In this document: in pieces, positions 1-7,864 of the stretch
How the letters are laid out: each line of letters starts with the position of its first letter
How positions within the stretch are numbered: position 1 is the stretch's first letter
Assembly: GCA_019241525.1 (NCBI GenBank)
Contig: JAFAWY010000123.1
Location: forward strand, 1 to 35,444
Direction of reading: 5' to 3'
Length of the DNA stretch: 35,444 nucleotides
Source of the DNA: Pseudonocardiales bacterium
GTDB lineage: Bacteria > Actinomycetota > Actinomycetes > Mycobacteriales > Pseudonocardiaceae
The notes under the pieces: generated by a model
The model's input: the letters and a program-made list of their open reading frames with translations, nothing else
Databases searched by the model: none
Told to the model about the DNA's origin: nothing
Translations under genes and position numbers: made by a program

Positions 1-260
1 GCCTTGCGGCAGCGCAGATCCCACGAGCGGTTGAAGTTGCGGGGTTCGATGGGAGTGCCCCATCGGGTGGTGAACACCCAGTGGCCGTCTTGCCACCGGT
101 CTGCGGCGGCTTGACGAGCTGAGCCCTGTTGGATCTGGCGGTGACACAGCGCAGCGGTGCACAGATCCACGAGTGGCAGCCGGACATCGTCGGAGGTCGC
201 CTCTTTGGACCGAAACCGACGCGCGGCTGCGCTGGGCGACCAGGTTGCGGCCGTAATCCC
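1..260 (-). pseudogene. Tyrosine recombinase (phage-type integrase) fragment, running off the left edge
   Basis: Read on the minus strand, roughly positions 240 down to 1 encode a stretch with LPLVDLCTAAL, then RQAAADRWQD, then VFTTRWGTPIEPRNFNRSWD. This is the segment just before the catalytic HxxR box in actinobacterial tyrosine site-specific recombinases, which cut and rejoin DNA when elements integrate or excise. The catalytic His, Arg and Tyr would lie past the window edge. Upstream (positions 240-350) the frame stays open, but I recognise no recombinase sequence there and see no start codon, so the gene looks 5'-truncated or recombined. The fragment sits beside AT-richer accessory DNA, which fits a decayed integrated element. 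An intact gene with a divergent N-terminus cannot be excluded. Confidence 0.6.
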
Positions 261-410
261 ACAGCAGCTTGACCTGTCGATAGGGGTCACATCGCACCTA
301 CGCAGTGTTATTAGAGTAGTGGCCTACTGCTATATCCTAAAAGGTCAAACGGGTTAGCGTCGGACGTCACTTGAAGGAAGTGATTAAGGCCGCCGCAGCA
401 GCATGGTCAC

Positions 411-1265
411 TCAAGCTCTCAAACCCATCACCGCGGAAACGTAGTTAATTGGTGCGTGGTCTGCCAGAGTACGTGCTGGCACGTTTCCCTTGACTACTGC
501 GTATTTATCGTACGTCCAAGAAGCCTCATGTTGATCATCTTCGATCGATTCATCTGGCGGCGAAAGCATAACTGCTCCGTGCCGATCGATGTAGTGAAGA
601 ACACCGACGTGTTCATATCCCACTTCTATTCCCATCAGTTCCGTCGGTGGAACCTTGGCCACCAGATCGCAGCAGTCGACGTAGCGTGAGTGATTGAGCC
701 CTTGTATACTGGCAGCAAAGTCCTTGTCGCCGACGCGCGGGGAACCGAACGTATAAAGGTAATCAGGGCCATGCAGTGCTGCGGCGAGTGTGGCGAACGC
801 AGCGCCGAGGCTGTGTCCAGTAAAGAGAGGGCGCGTACCGGCTGGAATGAGGCTACCGCGGTCTTTCACTTCAGAAAAGCGCGCGAGCTCATCTCGGAAC
901 CCGTCATGCACCTTCCCTGCGCCGTCCCAACCGACCTTCCAGAACCGCACGTCGGCGAATAGGTCCGTGGGATCGTCTAGTTCGGTACCACGAAATGCGG
1001 CGACTGCAATCGGATCCACGTCGTGGTTCGCCGTTGCCACGAATACCTGCATTCCTGGCTTGTTATAGCCGATTGTGCGTACCAGTGTAAAGTCGACGCG
1101 TTCTAAGTAAATCTTGAGCCGCCTCTCGTCTTTCACGTACGCTAGCCGCGACATTTCAGCGCACAGTGCCGCGTCGGACATGATAGGGCCAAAGCTGAAA
1201 AAATCATCGGCTTCTCCCGGGAAGAATAACGAGCTGTATGAGCGATTGTAAGAAATTTTAGACAT
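411..1265 (-). CDS. Class 3 lipase family (alpha/beta hydrolase)
   Basis: The product is 284 aa from the ATG at 1265, chosen because GGGAGG lies just upstream; the frame stays open for about 100 more codons but that part looks non-coding. It has the lipase_3 layout: an AFRGT oxyanion strand at about 90-94, the nucleophile elbow GHSLG with Ser152, the strand YTFGSPRVGD at 171-180, a likely catalytic Asp200 in DLVAKVP and a likely catalytic His270 in DHAPINY. The family hydrolyses ester bonds of lipids; the substrate here is unknown. There is no signal peptide or membrane segment, so it is probably cytoplasmic unless exported by another route. The DNA is visibly less GC-rich than the housekeeping part of the window, which suggests acquisition. 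It stands alone on its strand. Confidence 0.85.
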   Translation of the reverse strand: MSKISYNRSYSSLFFPGEADDFFSFGPIMSDAALCAEMSRLAYVKDERRLKIYLERVDFTLVRTIGYNKPGMQVFVATANHDVDPIAVAAFRGTELDDPTDLFADVRFWKVGWDGAGKVHDGFRDELARFSEVKDRGSLIPAGTRPLFTGHSLGAAFATLAAALHGPDYLYTFGSPRVGDKDFAASIQGLNHSRYVDCCDLVAKVPPTELMGIEVGYEHVGVLHYIDRHGAVMLSPPDESIEDDQHEASWTYDKYAVVKGNVPARTLADHAPINYVSAVMGLRA

Positions 1266-1990
1266 GGCAGCCCTCCCTTTTTGGGGTGTCCAGCGAACAT
1301 ACCGTCGCACGGCTCCGGATGATCGATTTTGTGATTCGTCGTTCGCGTGGGCCAGACATCGTGTCCTGTGAATGGCGTAGAGGCCATTGTGCCACGCTGC
1401 TACGCCAAAGAATGGTCCATGGCACCTGTGAAGCTGTGCTCGAGCTGCTGTTATCCCACGATGACCCCCAGCGTCATAGTAAGAATGATACTTAAGGCTG
1501 TTCGGAAGCAACGGTCGTGTATCGGGGTGACATGGACTCCGGCTAAATTGATGGTCGAAATGGCGCAATCGGCACAGGGCGCATTGTCCCGCAGTAAGGC
1601 GACCCCATGGCTCGTTGCTGGGTTTTTAGTTTTCCGGCAATCCAGTGTTCATCATGAACTTGACAGTCTGAATTCATAATCTCCTGACATGGTTGAACCG
1701 GTTCTTGCTCGAAGCTTGCCTGCTGGGAGATTTTACCAAAAATTCTGGCACGGAAAGTGCTGAAACGCTCACTTAAAGCAGTCCGCATTAGCCTAATCGG
1801 ATGGCGTTCGGGCTGTTCTGTTACATCGATTTACAAGGGCCGATGTACAGCGCGCACTGGCACCACCACCCAAGCATTTCTGATCGATGAGATCGCCTGA
1901 CGAGATTTCGTGATCAGCGGTGCAACTGAGCCCTATGGGTCATCCGCTGCGCGCCAACCGCGGTCACAGGATCAGACTATGGAGGTCTTC
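1266..1990. other. Gene-poor gap between lipase and Gly-rich gene
   Basis: About 725 bases without a credible gene. Open frames occur on both strands but none has a ribosome binding site or recognisable domain. The only structure seen is an inverted repeat at 1818-1850 and a looser CTGATC/GATCAG pair at 1880-1917. The stretch must hold the promoters of the divergent lipase gene and the Gly-rich gene, but no clear -35/-10 pair stood out. Confidence 0.5.
1818..1850. repeat. Inverted repeat upstream of the Gly-rich gene
   Basis: CTGT-T-ACATCG at 1818-1828 pairs with CGATGTACAG at 1841-1850: ten pairs with one bulged T and a 12-base loop. It lies about 140 bases before the start of the secreted Gly-rich gene. 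It could be an operator for a dimeric repressor or an RNA hairpin; no regulator gene is adjacent. Confidence 0.5.
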
Positions 1991-2437
1991 ATGAATCACA
2001 GCATCAAGCGGCGGCTGGGCGTTTTGCTTTCCTCTGGCATCCTGGCTACTGGCTTGCTCCTGGCAGCTGAGGGAACTGCCTTTGCTTCCGGCAATGGCGG
2101 CGCCGGTGGCGCCGGCGGTGCGGGTGGTCAGGGCGGTAGCTCTTTTTTTGGTAACGGTGGCAATGGCGGTAATGGTGGCAATGGCGGGGCTGGTGGCAAT
2201 GGTGGTAGCAGTTGGTTTCCTGGTAACGGCTGCGGCGGCATTTCCTGCAACGGTGGTTGCGGCATTTTTTGTAACCATCCAGTCGGTGTTGGCGGATGTC
2301 CTCCTGTAGTGCTCTGGTGTGGCACATCGGCTCGTTTGAATCTCGCCAAGTTGTTGGGCTGCCCGGTGTTTTCCGAGCAGCTTCTGAAAACACTTTTTAA
2401 TCATGTTCCGGCTTGCCCAGCCAGGTGCGTAAAGTAG
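1991..2437 (+). CDS. Secreted glycine-rich, cysteine-rich small protein
   Basis: The product is 148 aa from the ATG at 1991, which has a strong GGAGG seven bases upstream; the open frame extends upstream but that part lacks a better site. Residues 1-32 form a Sec signal peptide: basic NHSIKRR, a hydrophobic core, and a TAFA cleavage site. Mature residues about 33-75 are Gly-Gly-Ala and Gly-Asn-Gly-Gly repeats that resemble the PGRS region of mycobacterial PE_PGRS proteins, but there is no PE domain. The remaining part carries nine cysteines and ends in a short helix-like segment with LNLAKLLG and SEQLLKTLFNH. Nine is odd, so at least one Cys would stay free or pair between chains. Function is unknown; a cell-surface or secreted structural or interaction protein is an inference. 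It is monocistronic by context. Confidence 0.75.
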   Translation: MNHSIKRRLGVLLSSGILATGLLLAAEGTAFASGNGGAGGAGGAGGQGGSSFFGNGGNGGNGGNGGAGGNGGSSWFPGNGCGGISCNGGCGIFCNHPVGVGGCPPVVLWCGTSARLNLAKLLGCPVFSEQLLKTLFNHVPACPARCVK

Positions 2438-2449
2438 TCTTGGTTTCGA

Positions 2450-2484
2450 CGCAGACGTCTGCGGCGCCATTACGGGGGTGGCGC
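2450..2484 (+). terminator. Two small hairpins after the Gly-rich gene
   Basis: A perfect 14-base palindrome CGCAGAC/GTCTGCG (2450-2463) is followed at once by GCGCCA...TGGCGC (2464-2469 with 2479-2484). They begin 12 bases after the stop codon. There is no U tract, which is usual for actinobacterial terminators, so the call rests on position and pairing only. Confidence 0.35.
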
Positions 2485-2812
2485 GACGTCAGTCATAGCG
2501 TGGCCGGCGGGCACCGGCATGACGTGACAAAGACGTTGGTGTGCTGTTCAGGGCGTGCAGTGTGCGTCAGCCCATCAGGGTCAGCACCTTCTGCGCTGAG
2601 GTGACCTTGGTGCGAAGGATGACTTGGGCGACAGCAGCCGCCACCGATGGGCAGAGGGCGCGGTTCGGCCGTCGAGGGGAGACAACGGCCGGGTCGCAGC
2701 TGGGACAGCGCCCGGCAAAGTATCCATCCGTCTGAGGTTGACATGAGGAGTCCGGGTCGTCCTGGGGCCGGCCGTGCGAATCGAGAGATACAACGGGATG
2801 CGTCGCGCATTA
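2485..2812. other. Gap with no recognised gene
   Basis: About 330 bases between the Gly-rich gene and the converging amidase gene. Overlapping frames exist on both strands but they are high-GC shadow frames without binding sites or known motifs. I see nothing else in it. Confidence 0.4.
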
Positions 2813-3667
2813 CTACGGTCGCCGCCGGTTTCCCGATGCAGCGGCGGATGAGTTCAGCCAGGCCGTAATGCCGTCGGCGATAGCGGCCGCGTACCGGGCT
2901 CGACCATCTGGGGTGGCAACCAGCTCGGCTTCCTGGGCATTGCGCATGTTCGCGCACTCGACTAATGCCGCCGGAATCTGGGCGAGGTTGAGCCCAGCAA
3001 GGTCCGGACGCGGGTATAGCCCGTGGGAACCGATGTAATTGGCTGCGGTGAAACCATGTGCGCGGAAGGTTTCGACCAGAGTTTCGGCCAGCGCACGCGA
3101 CGGCGGGCCTTGACTGTCGTTCAACGGGGGGTCGGAGTAGGCGACGTGGAAACCGTGCCCAGATGGTGGTGCACCGTCGGCGTGGATGGAGACCATCGCC
3201 TTCGCGCCCGCCCGGTTGGCAATCGCTGCGCGGTCGTTGACACATGGGCCGATCCCGGCGTCGTTCGGGCGAGTCAGCACCACGTGAACTCCACGCACGG
3301 TCAGTGCATCGCGGACCCGGATGGCAACATCCCAGGTGAATTTGTGTTCGGGGTAGCCGCCGTTAGTGGCGGTCCCGGTGGTGTTACAGGGTTTGGTACC
3401 ACCTCGGCCATCGGGGACCGGGCGGTTGATCTCTGCCGAGTGTGACGCGCCAGCCCCGTTGTGGCCAGGGTCGAGCACGACCGTGACTTCCCGGTCCGGC
3501 GAGCCCGACCGGAACCCAAGCGGGGCGTAACTGCCGGCCAGGCCAGGACTGGCGATGGCCGCGGTGGTAAAGGTTGGTGAGTAGCTCATTCCCCAAGCAG
3601 CAAGCAGAACCAGAATCAAGGTAAATGCCCGCGGCGGAAAGCCGCGCGGTACCGCGTGCCGCATCAT
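2813..3667 (-). CDS. Exported zinc N-acetylmuramoyl-L-alanine amidase (Ami1/Rv3717-like)
   Basis: The product is 284 aa from the ATG at 3667, preceded by GGGGA; a longer frame upstream has no signal-peptide logic. Residues about 12-40 form a signal peptide or membrane anchor, so the enzyme acts outside the membrane. The rest is Amidase_3: VVLDPGHNG with zinc ligand His69, PEHKF with Glu107, SIHADG with His162 and the catalytic Glu237 in VECANM. The family cleaves the bond between N-acetylmuramic acid and L-alanine in peptidoglycan during remodelling and cell separation. Two cysteines (94 and 142) lie where Rv3717 has a disulfide, from memory. The insert GRGGTKPC and the block DLAGLNLAQ are also shared with the mycobacterial enzyme. 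There is no separate cell-wall-binding domain. Confidence 0.88.
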   Translation of the reverse strand: MMRHAVPRGFPPRAFTLILVLLAAWGMSYSPTFTTAAIASPGLAGSYAPLGFRSGSPDREVTVVLDPGHNGAGASHSAEINRPVPDGRGGTKPCNTTGTATNGGYPEHKFTWDVAIRVRDALTVRGVHVVLTRPNDAGIGPCVNDRAAIANRAGAKAMVSIHADGAPPSGHGFHVAYSDPPLNDSQGPPSRALAETLVETFRAHGFTAANYIGSHGLYPRPDLAGLNLAQIPAALVECANMRNAQEAELVATPDGRARYAAAIADGITAWLNSSAAASGNRRRP

Positions 3668-3951
3668 AGATTCCCCAGAAGGTGCCGCCAACAAAGCGCG
3701 GTCGAGCATACGTGCTCGGAGGCTCAAAGTGGTGGAGCGCCGTGGCCTGTACTCCGTCGAGGAGTTGTTGCTGTTTGCGCGCTCAGGCCACCGTGCTGGG
3801 GGTAGGGCGCTCTCGCGAGAGAGGCCGTCGAGCGCCGTGACGTGGTCTGCGGAGACGGCCTTCATGGCAGTTGCATTCGACGAACCGCCGCCTTCGCATG
3901 GTGGCAAGCAAGTGTATGGTCCAGCGGTGGCAACCGCGCATACTCGCGGAC

Positions 3952-4634
3952 ATGTCTAAGCAATCAGCGTCGCTGGCGCCGGCGGAGGCATTGCGGGCTG
4001 CATACGAGGCCTTTAGCGCCATCGTTGCCACGATCGATGACGAGCGTTCGTGGCTGCCGACTGGCTGCATTGGCTGGTCGGTGCGTGACCTTATTTTCCA
4101 TTGTCTGTGCGACGCGCAGCGCGGCTTGGTGGCGCTTCACACACCGACTGACCGCGCTGCTGACCGGGACGCCGTCACGTACTGGCAAGACTGGCGGCCC
4201 GACGATGTCGGCGCAGCGAACGGCCGACGTTTTACCCGGGTGGTCGCGAGTATGTTCCTGCAAATCGATCAGCTTTGCCGACTGTACCTGGAGACAGCAA
4301 CAGCCGTAGTCAACGCTGCTAGTTGCGCCTTGGTCGACGGCCACGCGAGACGCAAGGCTATGTGCTGACCGTCGGCGACCTCATCCGCACCCTCACTGTC
4401 GAAGCAAGGATTCACGACCTCGACATGATCGTGCATCTGCCCGGAACCTCTGACCCCTCGAGCGAAGGGCTCGCGCAGGTGCGTTGGTGCCTCGATGGCT
4501 TGCTGGGCCGCCCGGCTCCGGCGTCATGGTCTGACGCGCACTGGGCGCGGATAGCCACCGGCCGGACACCGATGTCCCATGACGAGCGCGCACAATTAGG
4601 AGAAGACGCCGCCCGCGTTCCATTGTTTGGTTAG
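3952..4634 (+). pseudogene. Frameshifted mycothiol-dependent maleylpyruvate isomerase / DinB-like protein
   Basis: Two open frames join into one protein. The first runs from ATG 3952 (MSKQSASLAPAEALRAAYEA) through PTGCIGWSVRDLIFHCLCDAQ. The second continues from about 4340 with QGYVLTVGDLIRTLTVEARIHDLDMI to PLFG at 4634. Together they give about 225 aa, the normal length for this DinB-fold family, whose metal-site histidines correspond to the LIFH and ARIHDLD positions. Members use mycothiol or are hydrolase-like; the substrate here is unknown. The shift falls between about 4300 and 4355, where the first frame runs to a stop at 4368. The TTG at 4323 could start the second frame but would make only a C-terminal half. 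Either a true inactivating frameshift or a sequencing error explains it. Confidence 0.75.
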
Positions 4635-4674
4635 GCGCCCTTAGCTCAGTGCCTACCCTTTACGAAGGGGCGCC
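4634..4674. terminator. Hairpin between converging genes, with tRNA-like sequence
   Basis: GGCGCCC (4634-4640) pairs with GGGCGCC (4668-4674), and an inner CCCTT/AAGGG stem (4656-4669) competes with it. The site separates a plus-strand gene ending at 4634 from a minus-strand gene ending at 4646, as a bidirectional terminator would. The bases 4636-4650 also match the start of many tRNA genes (acceptor strand plus TTAGCTCAGT of the D arm), but no tRNA body follows. Confidence 0.35.
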
Positions 4675-4930
4675 TATCGGAACCATCCACATTATTGGCA
4701 TCCCGCAGAAAATCCCTCATCAATTCGTCGAATTCCGGAACGCCGCCACGGTTGCAGTCCACGATGATGCCCAACCGTTGAGCGTGCTTCCAGACCGGCA
4801 GATCGGGATCAAAGGTGGCATGCCTATTACGGGCCGCTTGTATCAAAAGTACAAAGCCGTCGTAGTCCTCTTCTTCGATTGTTTGGAGGCCGCGCAGAAC
4901 GGCGGCTCTATCAATCTTCTTGCCCCTCAC
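4646..4930 (-). CDS. Small orphan protein, 94 aa
   Basis: The start is a GTG at 4930 with GAGGGG about nine bases upstream. The protein is soluble, acidic/basic mixed and largely helical in appearance, beginning MRGKKIDRAAVLRGLQTIEEEDYDGF and containing LPVWKHAQRLGIIVDCNRGG and FDELMRDFLRDANN. I recognise no family. The DNA is AT-richer than neighbouring core genes, as are the 70 bases upstream, which suggests an accessory gene. It could be an immunity or antitoxin-type protein by size and charge, but nothing in the context supports that. Confidence 0.55.
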   Translation of the reverse strand: MRGKKIDRAAVLRGLQTIEEEDYDGFVLLIQAARNRHATFDPDLPVWKHAQRLGIIVDCNRGGVPEFDELMRDFLRDANNVDGSDRRPFVKGRH

Positions 4931-5295
4931 CGGCTATCACCCCTCAGGTCTGAATGTGCACATTTTCCAAGTTGTCGCTAAAAGCTATAGATATTACTGC
5001 ATAATCAATTCTAGCGCTCGCCGGGTGCGGTGGACCAACCTCGGTTGCAGGCACGTTGACCGGCGCCGATCAAGCCCGGTAGGACCGAGCAGATCTGAGC
5101 TGGTGATGCGAATCAACGGCGCGATGTCGGGACGTACCTTGCGGTGAGCTGCTGCGCCAGGATGGTGCCACTCCCGGGTTGGTTGAGCTACCGGCGCGGG
5201 GATGCTCGAGACCAGGCATCCTGGAACCGCTGGTGTCGTCTAACCGGCAAGGATCATCCAGCGCAGATCGCTCCCGTCCCGCGCAAGATGGGAGG
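4931..5295. other. AT-rich intergenic promoter region
   Basis: About 365 bases without a gene. Positions 4965-5015 are unusually AT-rich, with TATAGATAT and GCATAAT on the plus strand and a TTGATT on the minus strand. They could give divergent promoters for the orphan gene and the transporter. No pair has convincing spacing on both boxes, so I assign none. Confidence 0.4.
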
Positions 5296-6795
5296 ATGAG
5301 CTTTCGCGCGGAAGCCTCCTCAGTGGATCAGTCTGCGCACCCGAATCGTTGGCGCGCTTTGGCTGTCACCCAGCTGGCAGGCTTCATGAGCTTGCTCGAC
5401 GTCAGCATCGTCAACGTTGCGTTGCCGTCCATCCAGCACAGCCTGGGTACCTCGGTAGCGCAGGTGCAGTGGGTGGTGTCCGGTTACGCGCTCACTTTCG
5501 GGTTGGTGCTGGTAGCCGGCGGGCGATTGGGTGACGGCTTAGGCCGGCGCCGGATGTTCCTCCTGGCACTCACCGCTTTTGTGCTGACCAGCGCGTTGTG
5601 CGGAGCCGCCCCCAATGCCGAGTTGCTTGTCGCCGCTCGGCTGCTGCAGGGTTTGGCCGCGGGAATGCTCACCCCGCAGAATTCCGGTTTGATCCAGGTG
5701 CTGTTCCGCGGTGCCGAGCGCGGCAGAGCATTTGGCATTTTCGGTGCCACGGTCGGGCTTTCCACAGCGGTCGGCCCGGTGGTCGGCGGCTTCATCCTCA
5801 ACGTGGCGGGGGAGCAGGATGGCTGGCGGTGGATCTTCTACGTCAACGTTCCGATCGGGCTGGTCGCCCTGGTGGCAGCTTGGCGGCTGGTGCCGTCCCG
5901 ACCACGTAGCGGCACACGGGTCATCGCGGACATTGATGTGATTGGAGCGCTGCTGCTGGGATGCGGCGTGCTGTGCCTGTTGCTGCCCCTGGTGCAGGTC
6001 GACACCGGGGGCCTGCGCCGCCTGTGGTGGTTGTTCGTGTTGGCACCCGTGGTGACCGCGCTGTTTGTTCGCTGGGAGCAGCGGATGGTGCGGCGCAATC
6101 GCCCGCCTTTGCTCGACACCCGGCTGCTGTCCGCCACGCCGGGTTACTCGGCAGGAGCCGCGCTTGGGTTGGTGTATTTCGTGGGCTTCAGCGGGGTCTG
6201 GCTCGTGTTTGCGCTGTACTTCCAGCACGGATTGGGTTACACGCCGCTGCAGTCCGGCCTGGCGGTGACGCCGTTCGCCCTCGGTTCGGCGTTGTCAGCA
6301 GCGCTAGCCGGACGGTTGGTGACCAGGTACGGGCGCCGGCTGACCGTTGTCGGCCTCATCAGTGTCGCGGTGGGATTAGCTGGCACAGCGGCGGTGCTCT
6401 ATGTCGCACCCGCCGCCTGGGCTGGCTGGTGGGCAGCGTTGCCGTTGCTGGTGGGAGGTATCGGTGGCGGTGCTGTGATCTCTCCGAACATCACGTTGAC
6501 CTTGGAATGCGTGCCACCCGAAATGGGCGGGGCCGCGGCCGGAGCGCTGCAGACGGGTCAGCGAATCGGATCGGCCATCGGTACGGCCACGCTCGCGGCG
6601 GTGTTCTACGGGATGCTGGGGCACGGCAGCCACAATTACCGGGCGGCCATCGCGGCGGCATTGCTCACCGGAACCGGGTTTGTCTGCCTGGCTTTGCTGA
6701 TCGCGGTGTTAGAACTGCGGGTTCGCCAGCGTCGTGCGGCACTTCCCGCGCCGGACCAGGCCAGCGTTGCTGAGGCGGACGTGCATCGGACTTGA
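5296..6795 (+). CDS. DHA2-family (EmrB/QacA type) MFS efflux transporter
   Basis: The product is 499 aa from the ATG at 5296; the reading frame is open from 5179, and the GGAGG touching the ATG is closer than ideal, so the start is uncertain. It has the DHA2 signature SLLDVSIVNVALPSI (about 32-46), motif A GGRLGDGLGRRR (75-86), motif C GLSTAVGPVVGG (154-165) and WRWIFYVNVPIG (178-188). Hydrophobic segments fit about 14 membrane helices. Family members exchange drugs or metabolites for protons at the inner membrane; the substrate cannot be read here. It precedes the hydratase/CoA-transferase pair with a 56-base gap on the same strand, so it might export an acid linked to that pathway, which is inference. 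Confidence 0.85.
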   Translation: MSFRAEASSVDQSAHPNRWRALAVTQLAGFMSLLDVSIVNVALPSIQHSLGTSVAQVQWVVSGYALTFGLVLVAGGRLGDGLGRRRMFLLALTAFVLTSALCGAAPNAELLVAARLLQGLAAGMLTPQNSGLIQVLFRGAERGRAFGIFGATVGLSTAVGPVVGGFILNVAGEQDGWRWIFYVNVPIGLVALVAAWRLVPSRPRSGTRVIADIDVIGALLLGCGVLCLLLPLVQVDTGGLRRLWWLFVLAPVVTALFVRWEQRMVRRNRPPLLDTRLLSATPGYSAGAALGLVYFVGFSGVWLVFALYFQHGLGYTPLQSGLAVTPFALGSALSAALAGRLVTRYGRRLTVVGLISVAVGLAGTAAVLYVAPAAWAGWWAALPLLVGGIGGGAVISPNITLTLECVPPEMGGAAAGALQTGQRIGSAIGTATLAAVFYGMLGHGSHNYRAAIAAALLTGTGFVCLALLIAVLELRVRQRRAALPAPDQASVAEADVHRT

Positions 6796-6851
6796 TCACG
6801 CCCTGGCGCGACTGTCGCGGTGGCAACTGCGTGCGCCGTACGATTGGTGCG

Positions 6852-7853
6852 ATGGCGCAGAACCGGGTACGGGTCGGCGGGCCGTATTTTGAGGACCTCG
6901 CGCACGGGCAGGTCTTCGCCGATGCACCGGGACTGACGTTGACGTCGGGCTACGCGGCATTGCATCAGTCGCTATCCGGCGATCGGCTGCGGCTACCGCT
7001 GGATCGCGAGTTGTCCGCGGCGGTCACCGGTCGTGCCGAGCCGTTGGCCCATCCCACGCTGGTCTGCCATGTCGCGATCGGCCAGAGCACTGCGCCCTCG
7101 CAGCGGGTCCGCGGCAATTTATTCTACCGCGGGCTGCGACTGCTGCGGCCGGTGCACCTGGGTGACACATTGCGCGCCCGCACGGAGGTCGTTGCATTGC
7201 GGCAGAACCGCCCGAAACCCGGACGGCCGCCCACCGGTCTCGCCGTGCTCCGCGTGCGGGTCAGCAACCAGCTGGATGAACCCGTGCTGGATTACTGGCG
7301 CTGCCCGATGATCCCGTTGCGCGATCCCGCAGCCAACACCGGTCACGCTGACAGCTTCGACCACATCCCCACTGATGCTGAGCCCGTCGATGACCTGCCG
7401 TGGGGTTGGCGACTCAGTGCCTTCCGGCCCACCGAAGTCCAACCCGGCACCATCTACGACATCGAGGTTCGCGATACCGTGACCGGCGCGCCAGAACTGG
7501 CCAGAGCCACCCTGAACCTCGCGGCCACGCACACCGACCCCGCCGCGTCCGCGTACGGGCGCCGCCTGGTCTACGGCGGACATACCATTTCCATTGCCGG
7601 AGCGCATGCCACCCGGGCTTTGCCCGACCTGGTGACGATCGTGGCATGGCGCAGCTGCGATCACATCGGCCCGGTGTTCGAGGGTGACGTGTTACGCACC
7701 GAACTGCATGTCGAAGCGGTCCATGTCCGGGATGGTTACCAGCTCATCGACCTACGGGCGCTGGTGCATGGCTGCCCCGCGGCTGACGCCGGCGATCTGA
7801 CCGTGGTGGACAAGCCAGTGTTGGACTGGCGATTCGTCGCGCTGGCTCGGTAG
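6852..7853 (+). CDS. Double hot-dog MaoC hydratase, mesaconyl-CoA hydratase-like
   Basis: The product is 333 aa from the ATG at 6852; an in-frame TTG at 6792 overlaps the transporter stop and is less likely because homologues begin close to the GxYFED motif seen at 10-15. It has two hot-dog halves: residues 10-155 with LRQNR and QLDEPVLDYWR, and 185-330 with THTD (His227, Asp229) followed by GRRLVYGGH. That matches the hydratase-2 active site. From memory, the VALRQN, NQ-DE-VLDY and R-VYGGH-IS blocks match Chloroflexus mesaconyl-C1-CoA hydratase (Mch), which interconverts mesaconyl-CoA and methylmalyl-CoA. A mesaconyl-C4-CoA hydratase (citramalyl-CoA forming) is equally possible. It is 11 bases before a mesaconyl-CoA transferase-like gene, which strongly supports a C5 dicarboxyl-CoA substrate. 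Confidence 0.78.
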   Translation: MAQNRVRVGGPYFEDLAHGQVFADAPGLTLTSGYAALHQSLSGDRLRLPLDRELSAAVTGRAEPLAHPTLVCHVAIGQSTAPSQRVRGNLFYRGLRLLRPVHLGDTLRARTEVVALRQNRPKPGRPPTGLAVLRVRVSNQLDEPVLDYWRCPMIPLRDPAANTGHADSFDHIPTDAEPVDDLPWGWRLSAFRPTEVQPGTIYDIEVRDTVTGAPELARATLNLAATHTDPAASAYGRRLVYGGHTISIAGAHATRALPDLVTIVAWRSCDHIGPVFEGDVLRTELHVEAVHVRDGYQLIDLRALVHGCPAADAGDLTVVDKPVLDWRFVALAR

Positions 7854-7864
7854 GGAGGCGTGCA

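Noticed and set aside
1347-1788. Small ORFs in the lipase upstream gap
   Set aside because: They overlap each other on both strands and none has a binding site or known domain.
1991-2437. PE_PGRS family call for the glycine-rich gene
   Set aside because: Repeats look similar, but there is no PE domain; a signal peptide and Cys-rich tail replace it.
2493-3245. 250-codon minus-strand frame overlapping the amidase end
   Set aside because: It overlaps the amidase gene in another phase and has Arg/Pro-rich shadow composition.
4636-4674. A tRNA gene
   Set aside because: Only the 5' acceptor and D-arm start match; no anticodon or T arm follows.
5179-5295. Longer N-terminus for the MFS transporter
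   Set aside because: The extra 39 residues are hydrophilic and unlike the family; the membrane-protein pattern begins after 5296.
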